Of a stretch of DNA of 64,000 nt, positions 35,005 through 46,536 are shown piece by piece (position 1 is the stretch's first letter; every line of letters starts with the position of its first letter). The stretch lies in assembly GCA_015179025.1 (NCBI GenBank), contig WHUX01000005.1, positions 62,001-126,000 of the forward strand, written 5' to 3'. The position numbers and the translations under genes were made by a program. The DNA is from Terfezia claveryi. Lineage: Eukaryota > Ascomycota > Pezizomycetes > Pezizales > Pezizaceae. The notes under the pieces were generated by a model, which saw only the letters and a program-made list of their open reading frames with translations, searched no databases and was not told the origin of the DNA.

Positions 35005-36597
35005 ATGGGGAACAATCCGAGTCGTGCCCAGCACCAGCCGCATAGTCACCACCACCTACTTCAACCCCACGGCGCAGCTCATCAGGGCCAAGGACCCCCC
35101 TCGCCGTTGCCCTCACAATCAAGTAACACCTGTGGAACCAATTGTGTGTCGTCTCCACAACGGAGCCCTGCTGTGCAAGCTGCTCGGAGGGGAAGTCTCC
35201 CGCACACACCTTCGCCAACGAGTACGAAGAACTACCAGGGCCTGTATCCTATCCGAGTTACGCACGAGCAACCAACAGTGCAAGGGGGGGATCATGCTTT
35301 TTTTGACCCTCGTGGACTTCTGCCGGATTTGAGTGGTTTTAGGAGAGGTAGTACGGGAGGAGTAGATATCGGGAGTAGGGTTGGGGCTGGGGGACCTGGT
35401 GGGGTAGGGAGGGGCCCAGAGCATTACGGTACGGTGGCTGCGGACGGGATATATGGTGCGGGATTACCACCACAATTTAAGAACCTGGATCCGTTCCGGA
35501 CGGGGTTGCCGAATAAGGCACAGTCCTTTATTGCGGAGGAACCCCTAGAGCCGGCTGGGATGAGTGGGCTGGGAGCAGAGGAGTTGCAAAGGAGGGGTAG
35601 TATTAGGAGTACGACAACGGTGGAAGATGATGAGACGGTGGATGAGAGTAGGAGTATACCGACATTGGTGACTTGGACGGACGGAGGGAATAAAGTTTAT
35701 ATCACCGGAACATTTTGTGGATGGAGAAAGAAATATCGATTGACAAAGGGGTATGTTCACTGTCTACCATTAAGTGAGGGATAAATCTAACGAGATCTAC
35801 TATGATAACAGTCCAGAGAGCAAAATATTATCTGCTATAGTGCCACTACCAGCTGGGACTCATCATGTCAAATTTCTTGTGGATGGTGAACTCCGAACAT
35901 CAGACACCCTCCCCACGGCCGTTGATTCCACGGGGATTTTAGTCAACTATCTCGAGGTCAACGCAGATGACATGCTCACATCACCTCTAGAACGACAGCC
36001 TTCACCCGATCATACTGAACACCCATCTCCACACCAACAGTATCCCTCTGCTATACCTCAGAGCGAGGCTCACCGATATCCCAGCCCGGCGCAAGCACCT
36101 CAACCGCAACGCCACCACGGCCAGCCCCATACCCACTCTACCCTCTCCGCAGATGAACAGTTTACCTTCACCCGACCCCGCCCACAAAGATATACCGACA
36201 CAATCCCAGCGTACCTCCGTGATTTTGAAGAAAATCAGGAGAGGTATGTGGTTACAAGTAGTGTGGTGCACGGTAGCGATAGAGGAGAGTCGGGGGGATT
36301 GGTGAAGGTCCCTCCACCACCGACGCTGCCGTTAATGTTAGGCAAGGTTATATTAAATAGTAGTAGCCATCTGAAGGATGATAACAGTGTGTTGGGAATC
36401 CCGAACCACGTGGTCCTAAACCACTTGGCGACAAGCTCCATCAAGAATCACGTTTTGGCGGTGAGTGCAACTACGAGGTATAAGAAGAAGGTGAGTTGCC
36501 CCATGGTTGACTTGGACTTTGAGGGATTATCACGGCTAATATAGGGTACTGAATGTAGTACGTGAGTACGATTTTGTATAAGGCTACAACGGAGTAA
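35005..36597 (+). CDS. AMPK/SNF1 kinase beta subunit (Sip2/Gal83-type), 3 exons
   Basis: The beta subunit scaffolds the SNF1 kinase, directs its location and binds glycogen. Exons: 35005-35750, 35779-36490, 36559-36597; 498 residues, phases agree. The start MGNNPSRAQ offers an N-myristoylation site at Gly2. The long N-terminus is disordered and rich in Ser, Pro and His. The CBM48/AMPK glycogen-binding domain begins IPTLVTWTDGGNKVYITGTF with the conserved CGWRKKYRL, then PLPAGTHHVKFLVDGELRTS. The C-terminal ASC domain has VPPPPTLPLMLGKVILN, PNHVVLNHLATSSIKNHVLA and a final YVSTILYKATTE in the tiny last exon. Intron 1 (28 nt) is unusually short for this genome, but the frame demands it. Confidence 0.95.
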
Positions 36598-37025
36598 ATG
36601 GAGGTTTCAAAGCGAGTTACTCCCATCGCCTGGGTCGGTTTACTCGATGATTTAATGGATCAGTATTCTGGTCGTCTTCGGCCTTTCGTTCATTGTTGTT
36701 TTTTATTTTCTCAACCAAGTCCCTTTTCCTCCTAATGTTTTCTGTCATATTCTTGATGTCCCTATGATTTTTAAAGGTTCTTTTGTGTGTTTTCAATGCA
36801 GGCACGTTGGCGTTATAATTTCTGGTTTATGGGTTAGTAGGGGAAGTACGGAATGTAGAAGATGAGCTTGAGGATCTAGATCAAATGAAAATATACAGTC
36901 GAAGGGTTTATGTTAGTCTGCAGGGTACCGGTCTCTCGTACTGCAGACATGGTTTGTATTTTGATACAAACCAAAAAGAAAGGTGCGTCCCAGAATAAAA
37001 AGTACTAAAGATACAAAAAGATGTT
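36598..37025. other. 3' flank of AMPK beta gene
   Basis: No gene is seen. At 36909-36935 there is a 27-bp sequence that starts TAGTCTGCAGGG and ends CTCTCGTA like the ultrashort repeats, but without clear direct repeats. Confidence 0.45.
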
Positions 37026-37119
37026 GGATGGTAAGGGGTTCGAACCCTTGCATCTCTCGATAACAGTGATTATACGTGTGTACTTAAAACTGTCGCCATA
37101 ACCACTCGGCCAACCATCC
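37026..37119 (-). tRNA. tRNA-Leu(TAA) with a short intron
   Basis: Read on the minus strand it starts GGATGGTTGGCCGAGTGG and ends ACCATCC, giving a perfect 7-bp acceptor stem. The T arm contains GGTTCGAACCC. The anticodon stem ACAGT pairs with ACTGT around a loop with anticodon TAA (plus-strand 37084-37086). An intron of about 14 bases follows base 37. A long variable arm fits class II leucine tRNA. Confidence 0.9.
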
Positions 37120-37527
37120 ACAACTTGTAAATTGACGATCACAAATTTATATGGACATCTCATTCGAGCCTAAGTGCCCCATTCATACTGTGAAAGCGTT
37201 TGAAAAGTACAACACGTCTTTTAATTTTGTTCCATTGATTAAGTAGCTTTTATGGGGTGCATTACTTGTCCATTTCTCCACTTCTTATATGAGTTGAGGG
37301 TAACGCGGTCAAAACTGTACCCTAAAATGAACCCGAGTTGCACTTGGTACTACCTATTTATATTGATATTAATACTAGTGCTATTGATCACAATATCCCT
37401 TGGACAGAGTTTGTTATTTGCGAGGAAGCCCGTGTGCCTACTGATCCACGCCACAGAGACATTCGCTCTGTGCTATACGACAAAATGTAGCTTCGTGCTT
37501 CGCGCTTCGTGGAGTTTGGGATATTGT
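37120..37527. other. Intergenic between tRNA-Leu and FUN14 gene
   Basis: A/T-rich; no gene is seen. Confidence 0.5.
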
Positions 37528-38218
37528 TTACCATGAGGCAGCGGCGGCTGTGGCGAATGCAGCGCCAAATGCGATTCTATGTCACAGCAGTGGCAGTTAG
37601 TGAGTTTCCGTGACGGAGTGGCCATGGAAAGAAGTGCTCGCGTGCAGCCGTTCAAGGAATAACTCAACGTACTTGAACGCGATATTATCCAAAATCACAC
37701 TCTTATAGTTTATCTTGCCTAGCCACTTCTCCAGGTGCTGATATGGTATTATATGTATCCCCTTCAATGCCAGAAACTATATTCCCATAGTCACCGCCCA
37801 TTAGCACCCAGCCAGTCCTTACCCCACAATCCACCCAGGCTTAACATACCTCAACAATACACACCAGCAACCCCACAACTACTGCCAACGTCCTACTAAA
37901 ATGTGCGACTGCTAGCCCCGCAAACAACCCCATAAAACTCCCCGAGCTCAGCTCTCTATAATGGACTGGATTGAATGTAGTCTTGATAGCTGTTGGAGGT
38001 GGGGGAGGCGGGGCTGGGCGGAAGCGGGACCATGTGGTGGGGTTGAGGATGGAGAAGTTTGTGGTAGGGGAGGAGGTGTTGGTATTGGTGTTGGCATTGG
38101 TGTTGGTGGAGTCGCAGCGCTGCAGAGGACGGGGGAGGGTATAGGCTAGCCCTGCGCCGGCACCAAGGAGGGTGAGGGAGGGAAAGAGGAGATGGCGAGT
38201 TGCAGTTGCTGTAGCCAT
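37528..38218 (-). CDS. FUN14-domain mitochondrial outer-membrane protein, 3 exons
   Basis: FUN14/FUNDC1 proteins sit in the mitochondrial outer membrane; the animal member is a mitophagy receptor, but fungal roles are less clear. Exons on the minus strand: 38218-37850, 37776-37673, 37576-37528; 173 residues, all in phase. The N-terminus is a short hydrophobic, arginine-containing segment (MATATATRHLLFPSLTLLGA). A low-complexity NTNANTNTNTS linker is encoded by a GTTGGTATTGGT-type repeat. The FUN14 core starts YRELSSGSFMGLFAGLAVAH, continues LAVVVGLLVCIVEFLALKG and IHIIPYQHLEKW, and ends FGAAFATAAAASW. The gene is divergent from RKM4; the 208-bp gap must serve both promoters. Confidence 0.9.
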
Positions 38219-38426
38219 TATGTCTGAGGTTCTAGGGTAGTGAGTGATATTGGAGTTTTTTATATGGGAGCAGTGAGTGCGTCATAGGAGCGAGATAGGC
38301 TTTAGCAAGTTGCAACTCTTGGCAGGTCAACACAGTTAGAATAATATCTCGAAACACTCTTTTTCTACGCACAGTAAACAATTACTGTTCATCACTACTC
38401 TCTCGCCCCACATCTCCATTCCACCC

Positions 38427-40066
38427 ATGGCGGACACAATGGACATCGGCATGGATCTTACGCCACTACTTGGCTTAGGGATTGAGGCAGCAGCTGTTGA
38501 AGTAGGCCACAACACCACTACTGAACCAGACGACTTCAACATGCTCTCAGAACAATTCATGACGTGGCTGAAGTCCCGCCCTGGGGTCTCTATAAACCCC
38601 AACATCGCTCTCGTAGATCTACGTTCCGAGAATGCCGGCCGAGGAGTCAGTACGTCTCCCAATTTCAATCACCACTTCCTCTCACAAACTCCAGACCACA
38701 TTACTAACCTACCAGCATCCTCACAGTCTCCACCGCCCCGCTAGTCCCCGAAACCCCCTTCTTCACCCTCCCTCACAGCAGCACCCTCTCCGTCCTCACT
38801 TCCCCACTCACCACCAAATTCATCCCCGACGCAATGGCAAAGCTCGGCCAAGAAAATCCCTGGATAGCACTCGTCTTAGCCCTCCTCTACGAGACCCGCC
38901 CAGACAGTGAATGGAAACCCTACATTGACATTCTCCCCCGGGACTTTGATACTCTCATGTACTGGACCCCTTTAGAGCTCAAGAGCCTCACTGGCAGCGC
39001 CGTGCTCGGAAAAATAGGAAAAGACGAAGCGGAGGAGGAATTCAAGAGCATGTTAGGCCCCATTATAAACTCCCACAGGGATTTATTCCAAGCCACAGAA
39101 CTCCAATTCGACGTTTTAACAGATGGGGTAGATGAGTCTAGTCTCCTCTCTTGCGCTCACAGAATGGCATCCTGTATCATGTCCTACTCCTTCGACATCA
39201 AAAAAACCGTATCCAACCCCAACACTACCGATGACTCCGACTCGAGTTCTGAAGACGAAGAAGACGAAGAAGCACAATACTACAAAGCTATGGTCCCCCT
39301 TGCCGACCTACTTAACGCAGATGCAGATAAGAATAATGCTCGACTATTCCAATTACCATACTCACTGACCATGTCCCCCTTACACAATCTTCCCGCACAA
39401 ACACCCCTCTATAACGACTACGGCCCACTCCCTAGATCAGATCTCTTAAGGAGATATGGGTATATCACACAGAACTATGCACAGTTCGATGTTGTAGAGC
39501 TTAAGGGGGATTTACTCACAGAAACAATCATTAGGATGAAAAACCCCACCTTATCTCCAGAGGAGAAATTGAAAAGAATAGACTTCCTCATCGACGAAGA
39601 TCTCCTTGAGGATGCATTCGACCTTCCCGTTCCGGAGCCCCGGGTGAGGAACATCCCAAGTGAATGGGCGGGGATATATGTCGTCCTAACACAGACTGTC
39701 GGTGGAAAGTCAAAATTACCTTCATCGAGTTCGGCACTAGAGAATATCATGAAGACTAGAGGATATAGGGAGTGTGTCGGGGAGATATTAAGGAAAAGGT
39801 TAGCGATGTATGCGCCCAAGGAGGAAATTGAAGCAGGGTTAGCCTCAGGGGAGGAAGTATCTTTGCGGACCAAAAGGCGGGTAAAAATGGCGAGAGAGGT
39901 ACGCGAGGGGGAAATTGCGATCTTGGAGGCACTGATCAAAGAGGTTGAAGGGTGGATAGTTGAGGAGGAGGATGAGGTTAAAATGGCGAAGGAGGATGGG
40001 GGGAACAAGAGGAAGGTGGGTGGTAGTTGTAGCGTGGGTGATAATAGGAAGAAGGCGAGGAAGTAA
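38427..40066 (+). CDS. RKM4: SET-domain lysine methyltransferase, Rkm4/SETD6-like, 2 exons
   Basis: This class methylates ribosomal protein lysines (yeast Rkm4 acts on Rpl42). Exons: 38427-38649 and 38727-40066; 520 residues. SET-domain signs: GRG at the exon 1 end continuing as VISTAPLVPETPFFTLP; a disordered acidic insert (SDSSSEDEEDEEAQYYKA); the substrate/cofactor block PLADLLNADADKNNARLF; and NDYGPLPRSDLLRRYGYIT. The C-terminal RSB (substrate-binding) domain follows, then a charged tail ending NRKKARK that may be a nuclear signal. The gene is divergent from FUN14. Rkm4 is chosen over other SET proteins because of the NADADxNNARL motif. Confidence 0.92.
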
Positions 40067-40285
40067 AATGGAACAAAGAAGACCCTGAGTTAGCGACTAT
40101 ATGTTATTATATCTGTGGTCTGATTTAAGCTACCATCAAATAAATCGTTCTAAGCACGATAACACTATCCTCTATATACATAAAATTATTTTAATATATT
40201 CTCCCATTAGGAGGATGAGTGCATACACCCAATGTACCATCAAGGAAAAAAGAAAGTTCAGAGAGTTGATTCGAACTCATTGAGA
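40067..40285. other. RKM4 3' flank
   Basis: A/T-rich, no gene. Confidence 0.5.
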
Positions 40286-40357
40286 TAGCAACACCTCGTT
40301 TCGATCGAGGGCCCTCCGGGTTATGAGCCCGGCGCGCTTCCGCTGCGCCATGTTGCT
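40286..40357 (-). tRNA. Initiator tRNA-Met(CAT)
   Basis: Read on the minus strand: AGCAACATGGCGCAGCGGAA, a GCGCGCCGGG D/anticodon region, loop CTCATAA with anticodon CAT, and 3' end GTGTTGCT(A). The A-U first pair and the run of G-C pairs in the anticodon stem (CCGGG/CCCGG) are marks of the initiator rather than the elongator. There is no intron. The length is 72 bases. Confidence 0.92.
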
Positions 40358-40962
40358 TCTTGACATTTATGTATATGACAATAAGCAATCTATTGGAATG
40401 AAAAGAGCAAGGTGTTTAGATCAGCTCCTGGTTATCTCAAACTACGGTTCCCGGTAATCGTAACTTGAGCTGTCGTACGTATTCATGCTACTAGTCTTCA
40501 TCAAAACATGCTATTACCGTAAAGCACTGGTACCCGTCAAAAAAAATTATCAACATCATGAATTAACTTACCTAATACCTAAAGCTCTAAAATTTAGTTT
40601 CTATCAAGGGCTCCCTCGTACTAACCTCCGGGGGAAGTTGCGAGGTCACGAACGCTACAAAAATATTACCCTTTGTATCTACGCACCGCCAATATTACCA
40701 GTTCAAGAGTTATCGTCTCTAGACCCCCTTCATAGTCTGTATGTACTTACCGGATATCAGCAGAATCTACGGATATAGCTTTTGATAGTCGACCGAAAAG
40801 TGGCACTTTTGGTGTAAAACGCCAAATGGCGAAGACTAATTTCCTAGAACCATACAAGTACTTGCAATGGATTTCTTGTCATATAAAGGTGAGTAAGATC
40901 GGATAGGCTATATAGGCTTCTATTAGGGGAATAACGGTAATAATATAATCTCTGAACTACCT
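40358..40962. other. Intergenic between tRNA-Met and SARAF
   Basis: No gene is seen; the plus-strand ORF at 40485-40778 has no family features. Confidence 0.5.
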
Positions 40963-42151
40963 TTACCTCCTCCTCGTCTGGCCAAAACCTGTCGTAGGCC
41001 TAGCACCCCCACTATAGCCAACCCCCCCACTATAGCCACCACCCCCACTCCTACTTGGCCCGGCCGTCGATGACTCGCCAAAACCCCAACCACGGCTTCC
41101 CTCAGTATACCTATCCCTCCTGTCATCCCTATTCCTCCCCAATAGGTGACTCGCTGCCGCTCCCGCAGCCGCCCCCGTCCAAAACCCAGGCCTCCAGCCC
41201 TGCTGCCCCGAGGGCGTGCCGCTGCTTGGGTAAACCTTCGGCCCACCAGTCCCAGGATACGGCGGTGGTGGATCAATATTCGTTCCCCATCCACCACTAC
41301 CACCACCACCATCTCCTCCTCCTCCTCCTCTCCGACCACCACCGAGAACACCACCTAACGAGCCCTGTGGTGCAACACAAGCAACCACAGCAACAATAAT
41401 CAAAATCGCTACAAAAAATATGCCGAGGCCTTGGGCTATCTTATTCTCGGAATTGAAGATCCCTCCAGGGGTGAATGCCCGGTTACCAAATTTTTCATAT
41501 CCGGCATCGGTGAGTTGGAGACGGTACTCGACACCACAGGAGCCACGAAGAACATATGGGTCGTCCGGGTGGTCGTAGCCTTCACAGAGAACGTCCGTGC
41601 TTCCGAGTTTAAAGTAGCCAGGGACATCGGCAGTGCAAGACCAGGAGACATCATCATCGCCGTAGTCACTAGTGGCATTCAATGTTAGCCATCGTGAACC
41701 ATCCTAGATGAGGCATAAGGTAAAACGGACACAACCTTACCTCCCAAGGTTCTTGCACACCATCACGTCTACTTCATATAGGCCCTTTGCATCTCCACCG
41801 ACACATTTCAACTTATTGCACGCAATGAGTTAGTTTAGAAGTCTTAATCCTTACTTCCTATCCACTTATTTCCATATCTCCATCCTCCGCTTGATCACAG
41901 CCTCCACTACCTATTGTCCCACAACCCATATGTGTAGCTGAGGAAACAAGGCAACCCACCTGTGGTATTGGGCTTTCCCTCCTCCCTGTCGTCATTTGAC
42001 CATTCCTTAGTGTCAATCGGTTCAACTTTGTCAGTCTTATTTTTCCTGGATCCTTTGCTGCATCTGCTGCCCTGAACAGGCCGAAAAGAAAGCATATGAC
42101 CAAAATGAGTAATATTAGACTCCGCAGGCGACCGGGCGGATGAAGGTCCAT
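40963..42151 (-). CDS. SARAF-like (TMEM66) store-operated Ca2+ entry regulator, 3 exons
   Basis: SARAF in animals is an ER membrane protein that turns off STIM/Orai calcium entry; its fungal role is unknown. Exons on the minus strand: 42151-41960, 41811-41741, 41668-40963; 322 residues (human about 339). A signal peptide or membrane start (LRSLILLILVICFLFGLFRA) is followed by the domain motif LTLRNGQMTTGRRESPIPQL. Next come KCVGGDAKG, then DDDVSWSCTADVPGYFKLGS, VLCEGYDHPDDPYVLRGSCG and VEYRLQLTDAGYEKFG. One transmembrane segment (GLGIFFVAILIIVAVVAC) follows, then a long Gly/Pro/Arg cytosolic tail. The GSTDVLCEGYxxPDDPYVLxGSC block is family-specific. Exon 3 begins after CACTAG; an earlier TAG acceptor would shift the frame. 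Confidence 0.9.
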
Positions 42152-42626
42152 CGTGTACTTGGGTTTGTATTTGCTTTGTTGTGTGAATCGAAGCTCAGTA
42201 GAGTTATACTGAGGTATTGTGATAATGTTGTGAGATATCCAAGGGTGAGCTATGTATGCTGCTGCTGTGTTGTAAACGTATGCACCGATCAGGGTCGTCT
42301 TATTGGTGTCGCGTAGTATCAGGCTCTACAGCTTCAACCCGAAACACCATCGCTTCGCCGTCCAGTTTTCTTGATTAGATTACGAGGTTATAAGTGAGAA
42401 TAATTACTAACGTTGCACATGTTGTAGCCACGTGGAAATAGGTCAAACATATCCGTTAACCCCAAAGAAAAAGAAACAAGGAAAGCCAGTTTAAACCACA
42501 AGTAAAGAAATACAAGTTAACGCGGCACAGATGTACAGGTTGACTGAAGGCTGACAAACGTTGTCGCACCCGGACTTTTCAAAGCTGTCGGAGCCATCTC
42601 TACAACATGCCTCTTCCCAATCCCTC

Positions 42627-42755
42627 CTAACTAGGTCCCCGAGTGATAGCCCTCCTCAACCGCCAAATCATATCCTCCAAAAAATCGTAAGCAAGCATAA
42701 CTGGCGAAAATAAGGTGACCACAATAAGCTCCCCCGGGTTCAATTTTCGCTTCAT
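42627..42755 (-). CDS. Possible small protein (42 aa), unknown
   Basis: An ATG ORF starts MKRKLNPGELIVVTLFSPVM, with a hydrophobic middle and an end rich in Arg and Trp. It could be a tiny membrane protein or an exon of something larger. It lacks a recognised family, and its overlap with another-frame ORF makes it uncertain. Confidence 0.25.
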   Translation of the reverse strand: MKRKLNPGELIVVTLFSPVMLAYDFLEDMIWRLRRAITRGPS

Positions 42756-42890
42756 GTCTCCGATGTGAGGCTTCGTGGTGTGCTTGCGTGGAGGGTTGGT
42801 AATTATGTGTTGAGGATATCTTTCGGACCGGGAAAACGAGGGGGAAGCGGGGCACTGGTAGTCCCCTTCCCTCTAAGACTCCACCTTATA

Positions 42891-42920
42891 ACCTTGCCTT
42901 TAGTCTGGTTACCTTGCCTT
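42891..42920 (+). mobile_element. 10-bp insertion TAGTCTGGTT with perfect 10-bp direct repeats
   Basis: ACCTTGCCTT stands on both sides (42891-42900 and 42911-42920) of exactly TAGTCTGGTT (42901-42910). It is the minimal form of the TAGTCT repeat. Confidence 0.8.
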
Positions 42921-43633
42921 CCGAACAACTACTTACTTGTACCAACGAGTAAGATGCTGCCTAGTAGCAATCGCTCCCTCTCAAGCCCTCCCTTCACCGA
43001 AAGCACCCCTTGACTTTACCGGGCCCGCCCGGCCTCACTGAACCGATGCTTGAACTCCTCCGTGAAGGCCTCGATTATATTGAATGGAATGTAGGGTAAT
43101 GCAATGATGGATCTGATGGCAGCGGGTCGACGTCGATGAAAGTCTCCCCTTCACATTTCACTTCGCAATCGAAGGGAGGTATGATGGAACACGTATGCAT
43201 GGGAAGAATGATAATGGGAAAGTGAAGAGCCTAACGGGCTCCGCTGACACAGCCGCAAAAGGCAATCGCCGGTTGGTTGTAGGTAGTTATATTTACCCGA
43301 TTACTCGATGCTAGGCTAGAGAACAATCCAGCCCTCCAAATTAGTTTGGTGCATAGTCTCATAACTGGTGCAAGAAAACCAAAGTCTCTTTGCCTTAACC
43401 ATCCGCCTATAGGGAATTTCAGGGGATAGACATTTAAATCGGACAAAGCTCATTCCAGGCATCTATGGTATATTACGGGCCGCACTCCGATTTGGTTGGT
43501 AGGTACACCAGCGGCGGCGCATACGCGATGCGCCGACAAACTGCACCTGGTACTGTAGAGGGTGTTGTGCTAACCAGACTAACCTAGGTACTGCCTAGTT
43601 TTGTAGCTAGCTAGGTCTGACCATGCAAAGTGT

Positions 43634-43688
43634 ACGTTGGGGTTAGTTAGTCTGGTTGCACTACCTAGTCTGGTGGGCACGTTGGGGT
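43634..43688 (+). mobile_element. 35-bp insertion with two TAGTCTGGT copies, 10-bp direct repeats
   Basis: ACGTTGGGGT flanks both sides (43634-43643 and 43679-43688). The insert 43644-43678 contains TAGTCTGGTTGCAC and then TAGTCTGGTGGGC, suggesting one insertion beside or inside another. Confidence 0.7.
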
Positions 43689-44436
43689 AGCTGGTTGGGG
43701 CATCATAAATATGCACAACATAGGCACGAGACTAACAACATGGTCGCCTAAATATGCAAACCTATCCAACTACGTACTCCGTAGTCTGGTTGGCTATGCA
43801 TCCATGTGGTAAGCTACCACAAGTGGTTTGGACTCTCCCTGAGGCACTTAGGGTACGGGACTAAGGCCTTAACCAGACTAGCCAAATCCATAATTTTCTT
43901 TGCCCTTTCCTTTTCTCTACAAGAGGTTGGCCAACTAGACTATATCCTTCTCCTATTTCCTTTACATGTACAGGTCAAGATCTGCCTGTAGCCTAACACC
44001 CTAGGTAGTTATTGTAGCGTAATAAATCTCTACAACTCTTACCCATGAAACTGGCGTATATTTTCAGTCCTGTATTAATATTAATACAATCGGTTTTACA
44101 GTTACCCTGAACTTCTAAGTTTCGATCCACGCCACAAGGAACCAGTTACCAGTTCGCAGTTAGAATAGGCCGGGGTCCTTTCAGTGAAGAAAGATAAGCA
44201 CTAAGTAGGTATATTGTGAACAAATATAAATATATAATTATGATATCATCCAAGGGCTCAATCGGTCAGATTACTTGCCAGGGTAGGTACTTGCCAGGGC
44301 AGGTACTTGCATGCCATGATACTAACTTGTAATCTAGTTACAGTATACGGTTGTTTAGAAACGGATAAGCTTCCTCATGCTTTCAAAAGTACTAGTAGTC
44401 GGTCTGATTATACATCTTCTAACATGATTCTTACCA

Positions 44437-46014
44437 TCAAGAGGAGGTACAAAAATCGCCGATGTTGTCATATGCCATATTAAACAAAGAGATCTGGGGC
44501 CCAACCTTCTCGCTCCCAGTGATATAATCCCAAATCGCCCCGTCGACCGTGTTGATACCAACAATATGCTGTTGCCACCCTTCGCGGACATCTGGTTCCA
44601 TCCATTCCAATGCTACAAAGTGCGAGGCATTTGGAAACTTTATGGGCAAACGGGTAGTAGGCGCCCAGGCTAGTGGTGCCCAGATGGTCTCCGAGATGAC
44701 CCCGCCCCCTTCGTGGCAAAAGATGCGAAGATGTCCTTCCCTGACGATACCAGCAATGGCCGTTCGGTGGGGGTAATGTCCATCTGGACGATATCCACCT
44801 GACAGTTCCCCATGACGTTAGTCTTCATGAAGGCTGTGCCAAAACGCTGTGCCAAAACGCTGTGGTCTCTCGAGACCAGGTACTGCACTTACCATGAAAC
44901 CACATGTTCAGTGGATTTAACCACCACAAAGGCATATAATGGATTTCTGCAGGTTGACTATCCTGCTTTTGATAGTACAGATGCAGGAAAGTTGAATTTG
45001 TATGAGTACCGAAAGCAAGTACTGACCCAGGCAACGCATGAGGCAACTCTTTATACCCATGAACCCACCTAGGGTGGCATGAATCGAACCTGAGTTCTTG
45101 AAGTTGCAAATGCTGGTCTTGGTAGAAGACTCTAATCCACAATTCATCTCTTCCAGCCCGATTCTGTCCTGCAACGAGTCCTGATTGGTGGTGAGTGGCA
45201 ATCTTCAAAGGCGTCAGTCCGTTGTGCTGATCCTCAGCCCATGAGAAACCATCACTGCACAATACCTAAGAGTTGATTTCTTTCACGTGAGCCCGCATTC
45301 CTCGGGAGGATACCAGTCCTAGGGTTAGGACGCATAGGGGAAGAAGTTTGGGCTCTCTGGGGTACATAGGCAATATAAACTGGGCACTCTACCTCCCTAA
45401 TTAAGTTTGACTGATCCAAATAAAATAGACGTTTCTATAAATATATATTAGCCAACGGCCTACCAGCACATAATCTCTAATTCTAAGAAGTCCAGACATC
45501 TCGAGGCCCGGGTCCGTGCAAGATCTCACCTCAACTCCATTGGCCCATATTATCGCGGTCAACGGTGACTCCATTTTCGCACCATCAGTCACAAATATGG
45601 CTCTAGTAAGCTTCCAATGTTTTCCGTCTCTCAGAAACAATGATTCACGAATGATTCCTGTTGGGACAATCATCAATGAACCGACCCAGTATAGCCCGCA
45701 AGTCATTTCCATGAAGCTATATACCTTTCTCATCCTGCCAGAATACACAAAGGTACCTTCCCTGTGAATCGTGGTATGACACGGCAGCAATTCTGGATCC
45801 AGGGAGAACAGAAAGTGGAGTGCCATTGTTTGACTTGCCGGGAACCTCTTTTTCACCATAATGGTTAGTACCAAAATACAAAAGTACACATATGTACGAC
45901 ATCAACTAGAAAGGTCTAACCAGTGTGGGTCGGCGTCCAAACGGACTCAGCTGCAGTGCTTGAACCCCACTCTGTAGGGTCCACAAGTGATTTCGAAAAG
46001 TCAGTTTCACTCAT
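44437..46014 (-). CDS. Fucose-specific lectin-like beta-propeller protein (AAL type), 5 exons
   Basis: AAL-type lectins from Aleuria and other fungi are six-bladed propellers that bind L-fucose. Exons on the minus strand: 46014-45921, 45847-45725, 45657-45464, 45265-44893, 44798-44437; 381 residues, with every junction in phase. The start MSETDFSKSLVDPTEWGSS has no signal peptide, as in AAL. Blade motifs: SRIAAVSYHDSQGRYLCVFW then QDEKGIIRESLFLRDGKHW; SPLTAIIWANGVEVRS; LWIRVFYQDQHLQLQEL with WVHG; LPGSVLAFGTHTNSTFLHLY then YQ; GHLRIFCHEGGGVISETIW. The family assignment rests on blade pattern and not on exact sugar-site residues. Upstream in frame, a hydrophobic stretch (46090-46341) is separated by TAA. 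A similar last exon lies at 63627-63964. Confidence 0.7.
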
Positions 46015-46491
46015 GCTAATATAGTTGCGATCACAAAAGCCGATGAGGTATCGATCCAGCACTAGTCGTATAGTTGTGATGTGGGCGTCTTAAAATAAAT
46101 TCCCAAGTATAAAGGTCGTATTGTGATCAAACGAGGTGTGGAGATGCCTTTGTAGTCGGCGCGTGACATCCCGTGTAGTTCTCAGTGGTTCATATGGATA
46201 TATATACTGCTGGTTAAGGCCAGCCACACTGATTCGGTTAGTCTGACTACGGTTTGGCTGTTTGGCGAGCGTCTTGCATATGCATATTGTGCCAACCACT
46301 AATACAAATGCACAGACAAATGCCCGCCATTTGCCAATCACGTCAGGTCATGATCTCCCGCCTATGAAAACCGTTAATACATACACAAAAGTCTTCGCAA
46401 TTCACCGAAATCACACCAAATGTGACCCTCATGTGAAAAATGTTAAAACTAAGTTTGCCCGCTATGCGGCTAAAAAAGCTTTAGATTTTAA

Positions 46492-46536
46492 GTGAAAAGT
46501 TAGTCTCGATCAGACCCTCGTAGAGGGGAGAAAAGT
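46492..46536 (+). mobile_element. 27-bp TAGTCTCGATC insertion with near-perfect 9-bp repeats
   Basis: Flanks GTGAAAAGT (46492-46500) and GAGAAAAGT (46528-46536) match at 8 of 9 bases. The insert starts TAGTCTCGATCAGACC and contains CTCGTA near its end. Confidence 0.65.

Larger units (their letters stand above)
42756..44436. other. Gene-poor stretch with several repeat copies
   Basis: No gene is seen. TAGTCTGG copies occur at 42901, 43567, 43649, 43784, 43872 and 43918. A 16-bp tandem repeat lies at 44272-44303 (TACTTGCCAGGGTAGG type). Confidence 0.5.

Noticed and set aside
36909..36935. A further 27-bp TAGTCT...CTCTCGTA insertion
   Set aside because: The ends fit but no direct repeats flank it, so it was not listed as an insertion.
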